Shown: positions 13,851 to 21,020 of the stretch, piece by piece | Layout of the letters: every line of letters begins with the position of its first letter | Position numbering within the stretch: the first letter of the stretch is position 1 | DNA from: Rouxiella sp. WC2420 | GTDB lineage: Bacteria > Pseudomonadota > Gammaproteobacteria > Enterobacterales > Enterobacteriaceae | Direction: 5' to 3' | DNA length: 64,000 bases | Assembly: GCF_041200025.1 (NCBI RefSeq) | Contig: NZ_CP165628.1 | Coordinates: forward strand, 3,286,001 to 3,350,000 | Made by a program: the position numbers and the translations under genes | Notes under the pieces: generated by a model | Told to the model about the DNA's origin: nothing | The model's database searches: none | What the model saw: the letters and a program-made list of their open reading frames with translations, nothing else

Positions 13851-14054
13851 TCACCTCCCCTTCCTCACATGCTCTGCCGCCTCTCGTAGTATCCCTTTGT
13901 GTATCGTATTGCCAACTACCCTTCGCTTAGCCTCCAGACTGTCAACAATCGAATCTCGACTAATGACTACCCCTTCAATGATCAACTCAAACACAGCTCC
14001 GCCAATCTCGCTAGCAATGAAGCCTGCACGCTCTTCTTCCCATGAATTTTCCAT
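13851..14054 (-). CDS. 67-aa helical protein, possibly YmgB/AriR-like
   Basis: ATG 14054 has GAGGTG five bases upstream; a TTG one codon earlier is possible. The product is mostly helical: MENSWEEERAGFIASEIGGA, VFELIIEGVVISRDSIVDSL and a basic C-terminus. The pattern of an EIG-AV...II-EG...SRDSIV-L core recalls the small YmgB/AriR regulators, but similarity is weak. It lies alone, facing left, between the gene-free stretch and the OL operators. Its upstream region overlaps the OL side, so it may be a lysogenic gene. Confidence 0.5.
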   Translation of the reverse strand: MENSWEEERAGFIASEIGGAVFELIIEGVVISRDSIVDSLEAKRRVVGNTIHKGILREAAEHVRKGR

Positions 14055-14162
14055 CAAACACCTCGCAATTGATTAACTTTCATACAATCCTAGCCCCGAA
14101 AATCTTCTTTTGGCTAGTGGTGATGAGCAATGAATGAAGAAGTAAGAAAATAAATTATCAAT

Positions 14163-14239
14163 TTAATCAAAATGATAATCTAACACCCCAATAAATTTAT
14201 CATTTTGCTATTGCCAATAATTTATCATTTCGATAAAGT
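14163..14239 (+). promoter_or_regulatory. OL region: three operators and pL promoter
   Basis: Operators are TTAATC-N5-GATAAT (14163-14179), TTTATC-N5-GCTATT (14196-14212) and perfect TTTATC-ATTTC-GATAAA (14221-14237), the same motif as at OR. pL is TTGCCA (14211-14216), 17-bp spacer, TAAAGT (14234-14239), overlapping the strongest operator. The mirror-image arrangement to pR is striking. Confidence 0.72.
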
Positions 14240-14308
14240 TATCCCATCGAAACGAAACATCGATGTGGCAGACGGAACTATCAGCCACGCCAGACAGGAT
14301 GTCAGGCT

Positions 14309-14365
14309 GCTTCTTTAACAATATGATTTCTCCTGAACTCAGGAGACCGAAGGAAAGTGCTTCGG
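14309..14365 (+). promoter_or_regulatory. nutL site (boxA, boxB and second hairpin)
   Basis: A boxA-like GCTTCTTTAACA (14309-14320) is followed by the boxB hairpin CTCCTG-AACT-CAGGAG (14330-14345) with the same loop as nutR, then a second stem CCGAAG/CTTCGG (14347-14365). It lies between pL and N. Confidence 0.7.
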
Positions 14366-14447
14366 GGTAGATGATTCCCTGAACCTGTCGGGCTTAAGGA
14401 TGTGGTGCCGACCATCTACCACCAAAGTACTTACCGAGGAACACATG

Positions 14448-14720
14448 ATGAACTCAAAGCAAAGGTATAACGCACGTCGCATGACAGCTCACAACGCAGC
14501 GAAAGCATCTAAGGCTGGCAAGGATATCAAGTTAGAAAAGAACGTCGCTGTGAGCCTCTCAGGCTGTTCTGCGAGGGTTTACAAAGCAATAACGCTGATT
14601 GAGTACAAAGCGAAGCCACGCAGTAAGCCTGAACCTGATTACGGAGCGATATGCATACCGGATGTTGCAAGGTTCGCAGCTGGCCATCGTAAATCAGCAG
14701 AAACAATAACAGCGAGGTAA
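14448..14720 (+). CDS. N: N-type early antitermination protein
   Basis: ATG 14448 is seven bases after GAGGA; ATG 14445 is an alternative. The 90-aa product begins with an arginine-rich motif (MNSKQRYNARRMTAHNAAKA) like boxB-binding N peptides. It ends FAAGHRKSAETITAR, nearly the C-terminal signature of P22-type N proteins (AAGHRKSKQITAR). It is the first gene after pL/nutL. N binds boxB RNA and modifies RNA polymerase to read through early terminators, several of which are visible downstream. Confidence 0.88.
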   Translation: MNSKQRYNARRMTAHNAAKASKAGKDIKLEKNVAVSLSGCSARVYKAITLIEYKAKPRSKPEPDYGAICIPDVARFAAGHRKSAETITAR

Positions 14721-14722
14721 TT

Positions 14723-14866
14723 ATGAAGGGTTGGAAATTTTGGAATCCAGATAGCGGTGCTATAGGCGGTCTAATTATGGGGGTGGTGATTGGACTGTGC
14801 GCCCTTCTCGCTATGCCGGCGTTTATAATTTTCTTTAAATGGTGGTTTGCTGTTTGGGGTGTTTAG
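14723..14866 (+). CDS. 47-aa small membrane protein after N
   Basis: ATG 14723 follows GCGAGGTAA, so its ribosome site overlaps the N stop. The product starts MKGWKFWNPDSGAIGG, then one long hydrophobic segment (LIMGVVIGLCALLAMPAFII) and a Trp-rich tail. It is enclosed between the N 3' end and a duplicate of that 3' end, suggesting it came in as a cassette. Function unknown. Confidence 0.6.
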   Translation: MKGWKFWNPDSGAIGGLIMGVVIGLCALLAMPAFIIFFKWWFAVWGV

Positions 14867-14867
14867 C

Positions 14868-14912
14868 TTCGCAGCCGGCCATCGTAAGAGTGAAAACATA
14901 ACAGCGAGGTAG
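14868..14912 (+). pseudogene. Duplicate of the N gene 3' end (14 codons)
   Basis: Frame TTC GCA GCC GGC... reads FAAGHRKSENITAR and stop, matching the last residues of N (FAAGHRKSAETITAR) with one codon missing. It has no start of its own. It is a remnant of a second N allele left by recombination around the 47-aa gene. Confidence 0.75.
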
Positions 14913-14915
14913 GAA

Positions 14916-15224
14916 ATGAAAATACTAACCGCTTATTTCCACCCAAATGGCTTTTTTATACATGCAGAACAATCAGATTATTTCTGGATTCTTCTGAGTA
15001 AAAGCCTTGGGTGGGGTAAATTTGTCAATATTGGTGACGGTGACCCATCACTTAAAACAGGTTGTGCAAGGCTGTTTGAATTACGTGAACTGCGTCCGGC
15101 AAGCGAGAAAGCCCCAGATCTAGTAATTTCAGGTTCAAATGTTTTATGGCATCTTCAGGAAGCTTGCGAAGTGTTGAAATCATTGACGCCTTCTCCTCTT
15201 CAGGAACATTTGATGCGCCAATGA
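14916..15224 (+). CDS. Uncertain 102-aa frame overlapping a convergent gene
   Basis: It starts MKILTAYFHPNGFFIHAE after a fair ribosome site (GAGGTAGGAA) and lies in line with N. The second half (from 15052) is antisense to the better-supported 168-aa minus-strand gene and loses protein-like character. It may be a truncated gene whose 3' part was replaced. No family recognised. Confidence 0.35.
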   Translation: MKILTAYFHPNGFFIHAEQSDYFWILLSKSLGWGKFVNIGDGDPSLKTGCARLFELRELRPASEKAPDLVISGSNVLWHLQEACEVLKSLTPSPLQEHLMRQ

Positions 15225-15558
15225 TAGACTCTAGTTTATTTATTGTATCGCTGTGAAGCCTGACGTTGATCACGTTAAGTATCGCGCCAAGCCCACCATC
15301 GTTTCTCAAGAAATCTATGCCTTTACTAGAGATAATTGTTTTTTGTAAGTTAAGCGCTTTCTTGCCACCAAGATATGAATTTACTTCCGTTGAAATAAGC
15401 CCGTGACCTGAAAGATAAAGCATATTCGATACAAGAATTTCAAATCCACCTAATAATTCTTCAAACTTTTTGAAATCGCTGCTTTCAGGAGCCTCTGGGT
15501 GTGCCTCATATAGACATTGCAAAATTCTATTTTGAATAGTCCTATCAAACTTATCCAT
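15052..15558 (-). CDS. Hypothetical phage protein with winged-helix-like N-terminus
   Basis: The 168-aa product starts MDKFDRTIQNRILQCLYEAHP and includes NMLYLSGHGLISTEVNSYLG, a helix-turn-strand layout like a winged helix. Then come ISSKGIDFLRNDGGLGAILN and a C-terminal helical part LPEDAIKHLNLKLLDLGLSR. This combination recurs in phage and genomic-island hypotheticals; I know no function. It is transcribed against the pL operon, so it may be expressed from the lysogen. Confidence 0.65.
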   Translation of the reverse strand: MDKFDRTIQNRILQCLYEAHPEAPESSDFKKFEELLGGFEILVSNMLYLSGHGLISTEVNSYLGGKKALNLQKTIISSKGIDFLRNDGGLGAILNVINVRLHSDTINKLESIIGASNVPEEEKASMISTLRKLPEDAIKHLNLKLLDLGLSRLPDAVHVIQTALHNLF

Positions 15559-16006
15559 TTCGTATTCTCATCACTGTAAGGGTGATGAAATATTACACCG
15601 CTTCTCGCTGTAGGGGTATAGCGCGAACCACCTCGCCTGACGTGGCTAAAAGCAGGCACCATCCAGTGACTTTACCCTGCGCCTACTCTATCAGGCGCTT
15701 GAATAAAGTCTCTTTAACTGGCACCAACTTATCAGCTTCGGCGATGACGGGTTGTGACGAGCCGACACTCCACGGCGAACAGAGCCACGGGCAAGTAACC
15801 AAGGGGGAGATAATGTGAATCGTAACGCTGGCGAGCGAAAACGGGAGGTGTGGTGAATGCGTGGAGCTAAGGACAGGTAGGGCTGCCGGACTGAGAAGCG
15901 CATCAACGTGCCTGAATTGAAATAGGTCAGGCCACCACACCACCAAAGAGCATCAACAGCGAGCTGCCAATAGGCGGCTTTTTTTATACCTATTGGAGAT
16001 TGAAAA
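15559..16006 (+). other. 448-bp gene-free stretch with long-range stem and terminator
   Basis: No convincing gene. GGTGTGGTG (15847-15855) and CACCACACC (15933-15941) form a perfect 9-bp stem enclosing 77 nt with an inner hairpin CCTGA/TCAGG (15911-15931). The terminator-like GCTGCC-AATA-GGCGGC plus seven T lies at 15963-15985. The combination suggests a structured RNA in the early left transcript. Confidence 0.45.
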
Positions 16007-16447
16007 ATGAGTATAGCCGGATGGTACTACCTGCACGTAAATGGCGACCTTATCTATAAGCCCGACCCTGACTCAATCGCTGATATCCGTGATTCAGATT
16101 TCGCCAGCTGTTCGTGGCCTATCGACCCATCAGACAGAAAAAACGCATGGGAATTGCTTGTGGAAGCTTTAGCACTTGGCGCTAAGGAGGAAAGAATTTC
16201 TGAATTAGCTACTAAATGGAAATGTAGCGACATCGATGCAGAAAAGTTTGCTGAGGTTGTTGGAGTTAATTTGGCAATCGATGGCAACTCTTGGTGTGCA
16301 CATAAGAAAGATTTTATCGATCTGCAATGCTCTCCAGCTGGCTTTGGTGATACAGCACTTTCGGCAATGGCAAACCTTGCTAGGCAGCTTGGATTAAGTG
16401 CCGGTCATATCTGGCGTCAAACATTTTCTGACTTGGTGAATGCTTAA
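16007..16447 (+). CDS. Conserved hypothetical early phage protein
   Basis: The 146-aa product starts MSIAGWYYLHVNGDLIYKP and has CSWPIDPSDRKNAWELLVEA, LALGAKEERISELATKWKCS and a Trp/helical C-terminus. This resembles a family of enterophage early-left hypotheticals (YYVHLNGDLI, then WPI...DR..AW..V.EAL.LGA). A good ribosome site is upstream (TTGGAGA). No function is known to me. Confidence 0.65.
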   Translation: MSIAGWYYLHVNGDLIYKPDPDSIADIRDSDFASCSWPIDPSDRKNAWELLVEALALGAKEERISELATKWKCSDIDAEKFAEVVGVNLAIDGNSWCAHKKDFIDLQCSPAGFGDTALSAMANLARQLGLSAGHIWRQTFSDLVNA

Positions 16448-16485
16448 TTTCCCGGCTTACGACCCAACTCAGTATCGGAGCCTAT

Positions 16486-16584
16486 ATGACTCAAGCTCAA
16501 AAGTTTTGGCTTTGTTTGGTGCCTGGCAGCCTTATGATTTCTGCTTCAGTGCTGGGCTTTCTGGCATTTATTTTTCTGATGTGA
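16486..16584 (+). CDS. 32-aa membrane peptide
   Basis: ATG 16486 follows CGGAG. The product is one hydrophobic helix (MTQAQKFWLCLVPGSLMISA, then SVLGFLAFIFLM). It is the fourth membrane peptide of under 50 aa in the early and immunity regions. Function unknown. Confidence 0.5.
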   Translation: MTQAQKFWLCLVPGSLMISASVLGFLAFIFLM

Positions 16585-16647
16585 GCCCCTTCCTGCTGCG
16601 CATTCACTGAGTGCTCAGCGTGAAACCCCCTCGTTAATGTCCTGCTT

Positions 16648-16675
16648 GCCCCAACTAATCCTTGGGGCTTTTTTT
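16648..16675 (+). terminator. Intrinsic terminator inside the pL operon
   Basis: GCCCCAA-CTAATCC-TTGGGGC followed by seven T residues, facing right between the 32-aa peptide and the coiled-coil gene; N would need to read through it. Confidence 0.8.
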
Positions 16676-16737
16676 GTCGCCTGTACATATCCCAAAGCAC
16701 CCTCTTTCGAATATGCACATCAACCAAGGAGATCGCC

Positions 16738-17763
16738 GTGAGCGAGACAACGGAATTATCAGTAATTGAGATTAAGCCGGAACAGGCTCCGGCGCTGTAC
16801 ATCCCCAACGGTCTGGAAAGCTACTTTGAGCACATCAAGGCCAGCGTCAGTGAAGCGCCAGATCTGAGTACAAAGAAAGGCCGCGATCGTGTCGCATCGC
16901 TGGCAGCTCAGGTAGGCCGCAGTAAGACCGCAGTGGAAAAGCCAGGTCGTGAGTACCTGAAGCGCCTTAAAGAAGCTGTCCGGCCTGCTGAGCAGGAAAT
17001 TAAGCGCTTTGTTGATGCATGTGATTTGCTGCGTGATGAAACGCGCCGCCCGCTGACCGAATGGGAAGCTGAACAGGAACGCATCGCCGCGGCTAAAGCA
17101 GCAGAAGAAGAGCGTAAGCGCATTGAGGCCGAGCAATTAGCGGCGGCAGAAGTGCAGAGGAAGCAGAAAGAGGCCGATCATGAGTTGGCCCTGCTCTTGA
17201 ATATTCAGCACGACCGTGACGCTGCCGACAAAGCAGCAGAAGCAGAACGCCAGCAGCGAGAACGTGACGAGCAGATAGCAAAGCAGGCCCGCATTGATGC
17301 AGAGCTTAAGGCAAAGCAGGAGATTGAAGCAGCCGCACAACGTGAAGCAGCTCTCAAGGCGCAGGCTGAACAGGCAGAGCGCGACCGCATTGCCGCACTG
17401 GAGAAAGCTAAAATCGACCGCATTGCAGCGGAACAGAAAGCCGAGCAAGACCGCAAAGACGCAGCAGCCAAAGCTGAGGCCGACCGGTTAGCAGCAGCTC
17501 AGCAGGCCGAGCGTGAAAAGCAGGAAGCTATCGAAGCTGAGCAACGCAAGCAGCAGGAAGCTGAACAGCGCCGCCTGGCAGAGGAAAAGCGTATCAAGGA
17601 TGAAGCTGACAGACGCGCTGCAGACGTTGCTCACCGCAAAGTTATCGGAACCGCAGTCGTTAACGCATTAACCGAGCACGCTGGACTCACCCGCGATCAG
17701 GCTATCGAAACCCTGAAAGCACTTATGGAAAGAAAAATCCCCCACACCTCAATTCAATACTGA
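16738..17763 (+). CDS. Long coiled-coil early phage protein (DUF1351-like start)
   Basis: GTG start with AAGGAG upstream. The 341-aa product opens with a globular segment: APALYIPNGLESYFEHIKAS, LSTKKGRDRVASLAAQVGRS. This is reminiscent of DUF1351-type phage proteins. It continues as an Ala/Glu/Gln/Arg coiled coil from ~112 to 300 and a small C-terminal domain (GTAVVNALTEHAGLTRDQAI). It lies just upstream of the annealing genes, where such proteins often sit. The exact role is unproven. Confidence 0.65.
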   Translation: MSETTELSVIEIKPEQAPALYIPNGLESYFEHIKASVSEAPDLSTKKGRDRVASLAAQVGRSKTAVEKPGREYLKRLKEAVRPAEQEIKRFVDACDLLRDETRRPLTEWEAEQERIAAAKAAEEERKRIEAEQLAAAEVQRKQKEADHELALLLNIQHDRDAADKAAEAERQQRERDEQIAKQARIDAELKAKQEIEAAAQREAALKAQAEQAERDRIAALEKAKIDRIAAEQKAEQDRKDAAAKAEADRLAAAQQAEREKQEAIEAEQRKQQEAEQRRLAEEKRIKDEADRRAADVAHRKVIGTAVVNALTEHAGLTRDQAIETLKALMERKIPHTSIQY

Positions 17764-17777
17764 AACCGGAGTATCCC

Positions 17778-17906
17778 ATGCAAACGCAACTTGCAGGGTG
17801 GCCTTGCGTGGGCTGCTCTGAATCACTGCTCGATATCATCTTTCGTAACGCTAAAGACGCAGCAAAGCGCATTTGGCAGACACTCCAACAGAAGGGCGAG
17901 CCATGA
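17778..17906 (+). CDS. 42-aa early phage protein
   Basis: ATG 17778 after a CCGGAG site; starts MQTQLAGWPCVGCSESLLDI and continues as a basic helix. The stop overlaps the next start (ATGA). No family recognised. Confidence 0.5.
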   Translation: MQTQLAGWPCVGCSESLLDIIFRNAKDAAKRIWQTLQQKGEP

Positions 17907-18016
17907 ATATTAAGCGCGCAATTCAGCTTTTAGCAGCTTTGGCTATCGAGAAGCATGACAACGACTTATTCAGCGTTGCGCGCTGCCTATTTAACCAACG
18001 GGAGAATTTAAAATGA
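17903..18016 (+). CDS. 37-aa early phage protein
   Basis: MNIKRAIQLLAALAIEKHDN followed by a short basic tail. Coupled by ATGA at both ends to its neighbours, which is the main support. No family recognised. Confidence 0.5.
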   Translation: MNIKRAIQLLAALAIEKHDNDLFSVARCLFNQRENLK

Positions 18017-18183
18017 CACTTGCGTTATCAATCAAAGAAAGCGAGGAAAAGCGCAAGGGGCATCTACAAGACGCGCTGTACTTTCGCAGAAATGAACTGA
18101 CTAAAGCAAAGCAGACGGCATTAATGCGAGCAAAGATTGAAAAGATGAATCAGCAGTATTTCTTGGGCGAACAACCATTCTGA
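18013..18183 (+). CDS. 56-aa helical early phage protein
   Basis: MTLALSIKESEEKRKGHLQD and a basic helical remainder. ATGA overlap with the 37-aa gene, GGAG upstream, and it leads into the Sak4 gene 8 bp later. No family recognised. Confidence 0.55.
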   Translation: MTLALSIKESEEKRKGHLQDALYFRRNELTKAKQTALMRAKIEKMNQQYFLGEQPF

Positions 18184-18191
18184 GGTGTTAT

Positions 18192-18851
18192 ATGAGCATC
18201 GCAACATTAATACTTGGTGAGTCAGGAACAGGTAAATCAACCAGCCTGCGCAACCTAAATCCAGAAAATACCTTGCTAATACAGTGCATAAGTAAATCAC
18301 TACCCTTTCGGTCACCTGACTGGAAAACTTTCACCACAGAAAACCCAAAAGGTAACGTTTTCCGAACCGATAAATCAGCAGAAATTCTGCAAATCATCAA
18401 AAAAACCAAAAGAGATATCATCGTTATTGATGATTATCAGGCGGTCATGGTTAACGAGTTGATGGAGCGTTCTGGTGAGCGTGGGTATGACAAGTTTACT
18501 GACATTGGAAAAAATGCATGGAACGTATTCAATGCAGCCGGATCGCTCGCTGAGAATAAGCGAGTCTACATTATGGCGCACACTCAAACTGACGATTTCG
18601 GCAGCACACGGATGAAAACAGTAGGAAAAATGGTTGATCAAACCATAGTCCCTGAGGGCTATTTCACTATAGTTCTGCGTACCCAGGTACAGAATGGTAG
18701 CTATCAGTTTTCCACCCAAACAAACGGTCAGGACTGCTGTAAAAGCCCGATGGGAATGTTCACAGACCTTTTGGTAAATAATGACTTATCTCTTGTTGAT
18801 GGAGTTATTAGCGACTACTACGGTATCAATAAAATAGAGGACAAAGCATGA
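18192..18851 (+). CDS. Sak4-type RecA-like single-strand annealing ATPase
   Basis: The 219-aa product has Walker A GESGTGKS (~9-16) and Walker B DIIVIDDYQ (~74-82), followed by VYIMAHTQTDDFGSTRMKT. This is the arrangement of phage AAA/RecA-core ATPases of the Sak4 group, which anneal single strands in phage recombination with an SSB partner. The next gene, overlapping by ATGA, is such a partner. It takes the place of red beta/exo of lambda. Confidence 0.8.
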   Translation: MSIATLILGESGTGKSTSLRNLNPENTLLIQCISKSLPFRSPDWKTFTTENPKGNVFRTDKSAEILQIIKKTKRDIIVIDDYQAVMVNELMERSGERGYDKFTDIGKNAWNVFNAAGSLAENKRVYIMAHTQTDDFGSTRMKTVGKMVDQTIVPEGYFTIVLRTQVQNGSYQFSTQTNGQDCCKSPMGMFTDLLVNNDLSLVDGVISDYYGINKIEDKA

Positions 18852-19447
18852 GCAATGTAATTTTTACATACAACCAAGAGCAGGCGCTTTCTGCAGGGCA
18901 AAGTGGTTTTATAAACGAGTCTGGCGCTTACATCTTCACCATCACCGAAGCTAAGTGCATGACCAGTTCTGGCGGTGCGAAATCTATTGAACTCTCTGTT
19001 GAAGCTGATGACGGGCGTAAGGCGAACTACCTGAATGTCTATACGGAGAAAAAAGATAAGACACCAAACCAGTTCGGCATCAACATGATAAACGCCATCA
19101 TGGGCTGCACATCAGTAAATTCACTGACCATGGTAATGAAAGATATTAATACCCATTTGGTTCCAGAGCTTATAGGTAAGAGGGTTGGTTTTGTTCTGCA
19201 AAAAACGCTCAAGAGTAAACAGGATGGCTCTGATACTTATAATTTCGACATCCGCATTCCGTTTATTGCCCAGACCAATCAGACTCTGCAAGAAAAAATT
19301 GACGGTAAGCCTGCAGAAACCATTGCGAAAATAGCATCTACCCTAAAAGACAAAGACGAGCGTAAGCGGGGGAATAATCACCAACCTCAGCATTCAGGTG
19401 GATATCCGGGTGATGATCAGTTCTTCAATCAATACGATAACATCTAA
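18848..19447 (+). CDS. Phage single-stranded-DNA-binding-like partner of Sak4
   Basis: The 199-aa product has a beta-rich OB-like N-terminal domain (GAYIFTITEAKCMTSSGGAK, IELSVEADDGRKANYLNVY). The C-terminal tail is disordered and His/Pro/Gly-rich and ends acidic and aromatic (GDDQFFNQYDNI), as SSB tails do. It is coupled to the ATPase gene. Phage Sak4 proteins require a cognate SSB. The identification rests on this pairing and the tail. Confidence 0.65.
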   Translation: MSNVIFTYNQEQALSAGQSGFINESGAYIFTITEAKCMTSSGGAKSIELSVEADDGRKANYLNVYTEKKDKTPNQFGINMINAIMGCTSVNSLTMVMKDINTHLVPELIGKRVGFVLQKTLKSKQDGSDTYNFDIRIPFIAQTNQTLQEKIDGKPAETIAKIASTLKDKDERKRGNNHQPQHSGGYPGDDQFFNQYDNI

Positions 19448-19464
19448 ATTTTAGGGTAATCACC

Positions 19465-19851
19465 ATGACGCCAGTCGGAATACTGGCACTCCTCCGCCAG
19501 CATCCTGACGCAAATATCACATTTTTTCAGCGCAATGCATCAAGCGTTGGGAAGGTTGGTGGGCGCTTGTCAGGCGGCGCAACCGTGGGGTGCACAATAA
19601 ATTACACAAACCCTAATTACGCAGGCTGGGGTCGCCTCATGGAAGAGGCATCGATATTTATTCAGATAGTCTATGTGCAGCAAATTCAGCACCTGCTTAC
19701 GGAAGAAAAATGGAGTATTCCGCACCTCAAGGCTGAGGGAACAATCTACCGGTTAAAGCCTGAATACTTCGCACATGACCACCCCGCTCAGTTCAAAACT
19801 CAGCAGCAACTCGATCAATGGCATGAAGAATGCCGCCAGTTAATCAACTAA
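19465..19851 (+). CDS. Hypothetical early phage protein
   Basis: The 128-aa product has MTPVGILALLRQHPDANITF, a Gly-rich stretch (GGRLSGGATVG), IPHLKAEGTIYRLKPEYF and a helical tail. A ribosome site (TAGGGTAA) is present. No family recognised; it follows the SSB gene and may belong to the recombination block. Confidence 0.55.
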   Translation: MTPVGILALLRQHPDANITFFQRNASSVGKVGGRLSGGATVGCTINYTNPNYAGWGRLMEEASIFIQIVYVQQIQHLLTEEKWSIPHLKAEGTIYRLKPEYFAHDHPAQFKTQQQLDQWHEECRQLIN

Positions 19852-19885
19852 AAGCTTGCCGCCTAACCCTCGTAAGGAATTAATC

Positions 19886-20266
19886 ATGACCCGCAAGGTT
19901 ATATGCGATTACTGCGGCAATGATGCTGCATTCGTAACTGGTAGAAAAATTTACCCTCACCGCCCTGACCTTTTCTCACTCCAGTTTTATCAGTGCGAGC
20001 CATGCAAGGCTCATGTCGGATGCCATAAGGACAGCAACGGCGTTCCTCTTGGTCGCTTGGCTAACGCTGAGCTGCGGGCAGCTAAAAGCAAAGCCCATGC
20101 TGCTTTCGATCCAATTTGGAAGGGTCGCACCATGAGCAGGAAAAATGCCTATGGCTGGCTGGCCACGGAGTTAGGCATTTTGGCTAAGGATTGCCATATC
20201 GGGATGTTCAACATTGAAATGTGTGAGCGCGTGGTCGCCACCTGTGAAGAAAGGAATGAATCATGA
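19886..20266 (+). CDS. DUF3268 zinc-finger protein
   Basis: ATG 19886 follows AAGGAA. The 126-aa product starts MTRKVICDYCGNDAAFVTG, with a second Cys set CEPCKAHVGCH, then PLGRLANAELRAAKSKAHA and a helical C-terminus (SRKNAYGWLATELGI). This is the DUF3268 zinc-finger-containing domain, which recurs in phages; function unknown. It overlaps the next gene by 4 nt. Confidence 0.78.
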   Translation: MTRKVICDYCGNDAAFVTGRKIYPHRPDLFSLQFYQCEPCKAHVGCHKDSNGVPLGRLANAELRAAKSKAHAAFDPIWKGRTMSRKNAYGWLATELGILAKDCHIGMFNIEMCERVVATCEERNES

Positions 20267-20757
20267 CCATTCAAACATTCAAAGGCGTACAGAACCAAGA
20301 GCTGGTTCTAAAGTCGGACTATGACGCCGTAGCTAAAATAGCCGGAACCGCTGAGATTCTTGCTGAGCTAATTAAGATTATGAAGGCTGACTATGACAAG
20401 CTGGCGGCTGAGTGTGCTCCTTATAAAAAATTCTTCGAACACGCATGGTCTTTCGCTATCGAAGCATGTGATTTTGACGGCGCGAGCATTCAAGATTTAT
20501 CGATTGAACTTGGTTTGGTGAAATCGGAAATTTACGATTCTGATAAACACAGCGATTTAGTCAATGACGCATCATTGTTTGAAAATGGTGATGATGTCTA
20601 CTTCCCAGTTAAAACCCCAGTCACCGACTCCGCTATCGCTGAGTTAAAGGCGCAGCAGCTAAGCGAATTCCGTATATGGGCAAAGAATAGCGGGCTGGGT
20701 CTCGCCTTTGCCGCTATAGAGCAGTTTTCTGCCAACCGGCGTGCGGGGGTGAAGTGA
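20263..20757 (+). CDS. Hypothetical early phage protein, acidic helical
   Basis: The 164-aa product begins MTIQTFKGVQNQELVLKSDY and has a long N-terminal helix, an acidic middle (LVNDASLFENGDDVYFPV) and a C-terminal helix (FRIWAKNSGLGLAFAAIEQF). The last motif, near RIWAK..G..........FSANRRAG, is a cassette seen at the end of several phage hypotheticals. Coupled by ATGA to its neighbours. Function unknown. Confidence 0.6.
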   Translation: MTIQTFKGVQNQELVLKSDYDAVAKIAGTAEILAELIKIMKADYDKLAAECAPYKKFFEHAWSFAIEACDFDGASIQDLSIELGLVKSEIYDSDKHSDLVNDASLFENGDDVYFPVKTPVTDSAIAELKAQQLSEFRIWAKNSGLGLAFAAIEQFSANRRAGVK

Positions 20758-21020
20758 TGATCGAATTGCAACAATCAGTAATTATTGAAAGGCATGATGA
20801 AGATGGCTGGGGCCGTAGGCAGGAGTTCGAGTCAATCTGGATTTCACCGCATGCGATTGAATCCATTTTCTTTGCTGGACTTACTCGAATAAGACTGATA
20901 TCAGGCGACGTGATTGATGTGAAACAAACTCCAGCTGAGGTTTTAATTTTGGCGTTTGGGGAATATTACGTTGCGACTAGTTACCGTAGCCTTAATAAGG
21001 AGCAACCTCATGACCAATAA
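20757..21020 (+). CDS. Hypothetical early phage protein, beta-rich
   Basis: ATG 20757 overlaps the preceding stop; a GTG one codon earlier is possible. The 87-aa product starts MIELQQSVIIERHDEDGWGR and contains ESIWISPHAIESIFFAGLT. It looks like a small beta-sheet domain. Overlaps the next gene by 11 nt. No family recognised. Confidence 0.55.
   Translation: MIELQQSVIIERHDEDGWGRRQEFESIWISPHAIESIFFAGLTRIRLISGDVIDVKQTPAEVLILAFGEYYVATSYRSLNKEQPHDQ

Noticed and set aside
15582-15946. Several 70-90-aa frames on both strands in the 15.6-16.0 kb gap
   Set aside because: No ribosome sites, no family resemblance and they overlap each other; the structured-RNA reading fits better.
17093-17471. Cys/Leu- and Ala/Ser-rich minus frames of 60-100 aa
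   Set aside because: They mirror the Ala/Glu/Gln coiled-coil gene on the plus strand; low-complexity shadows.
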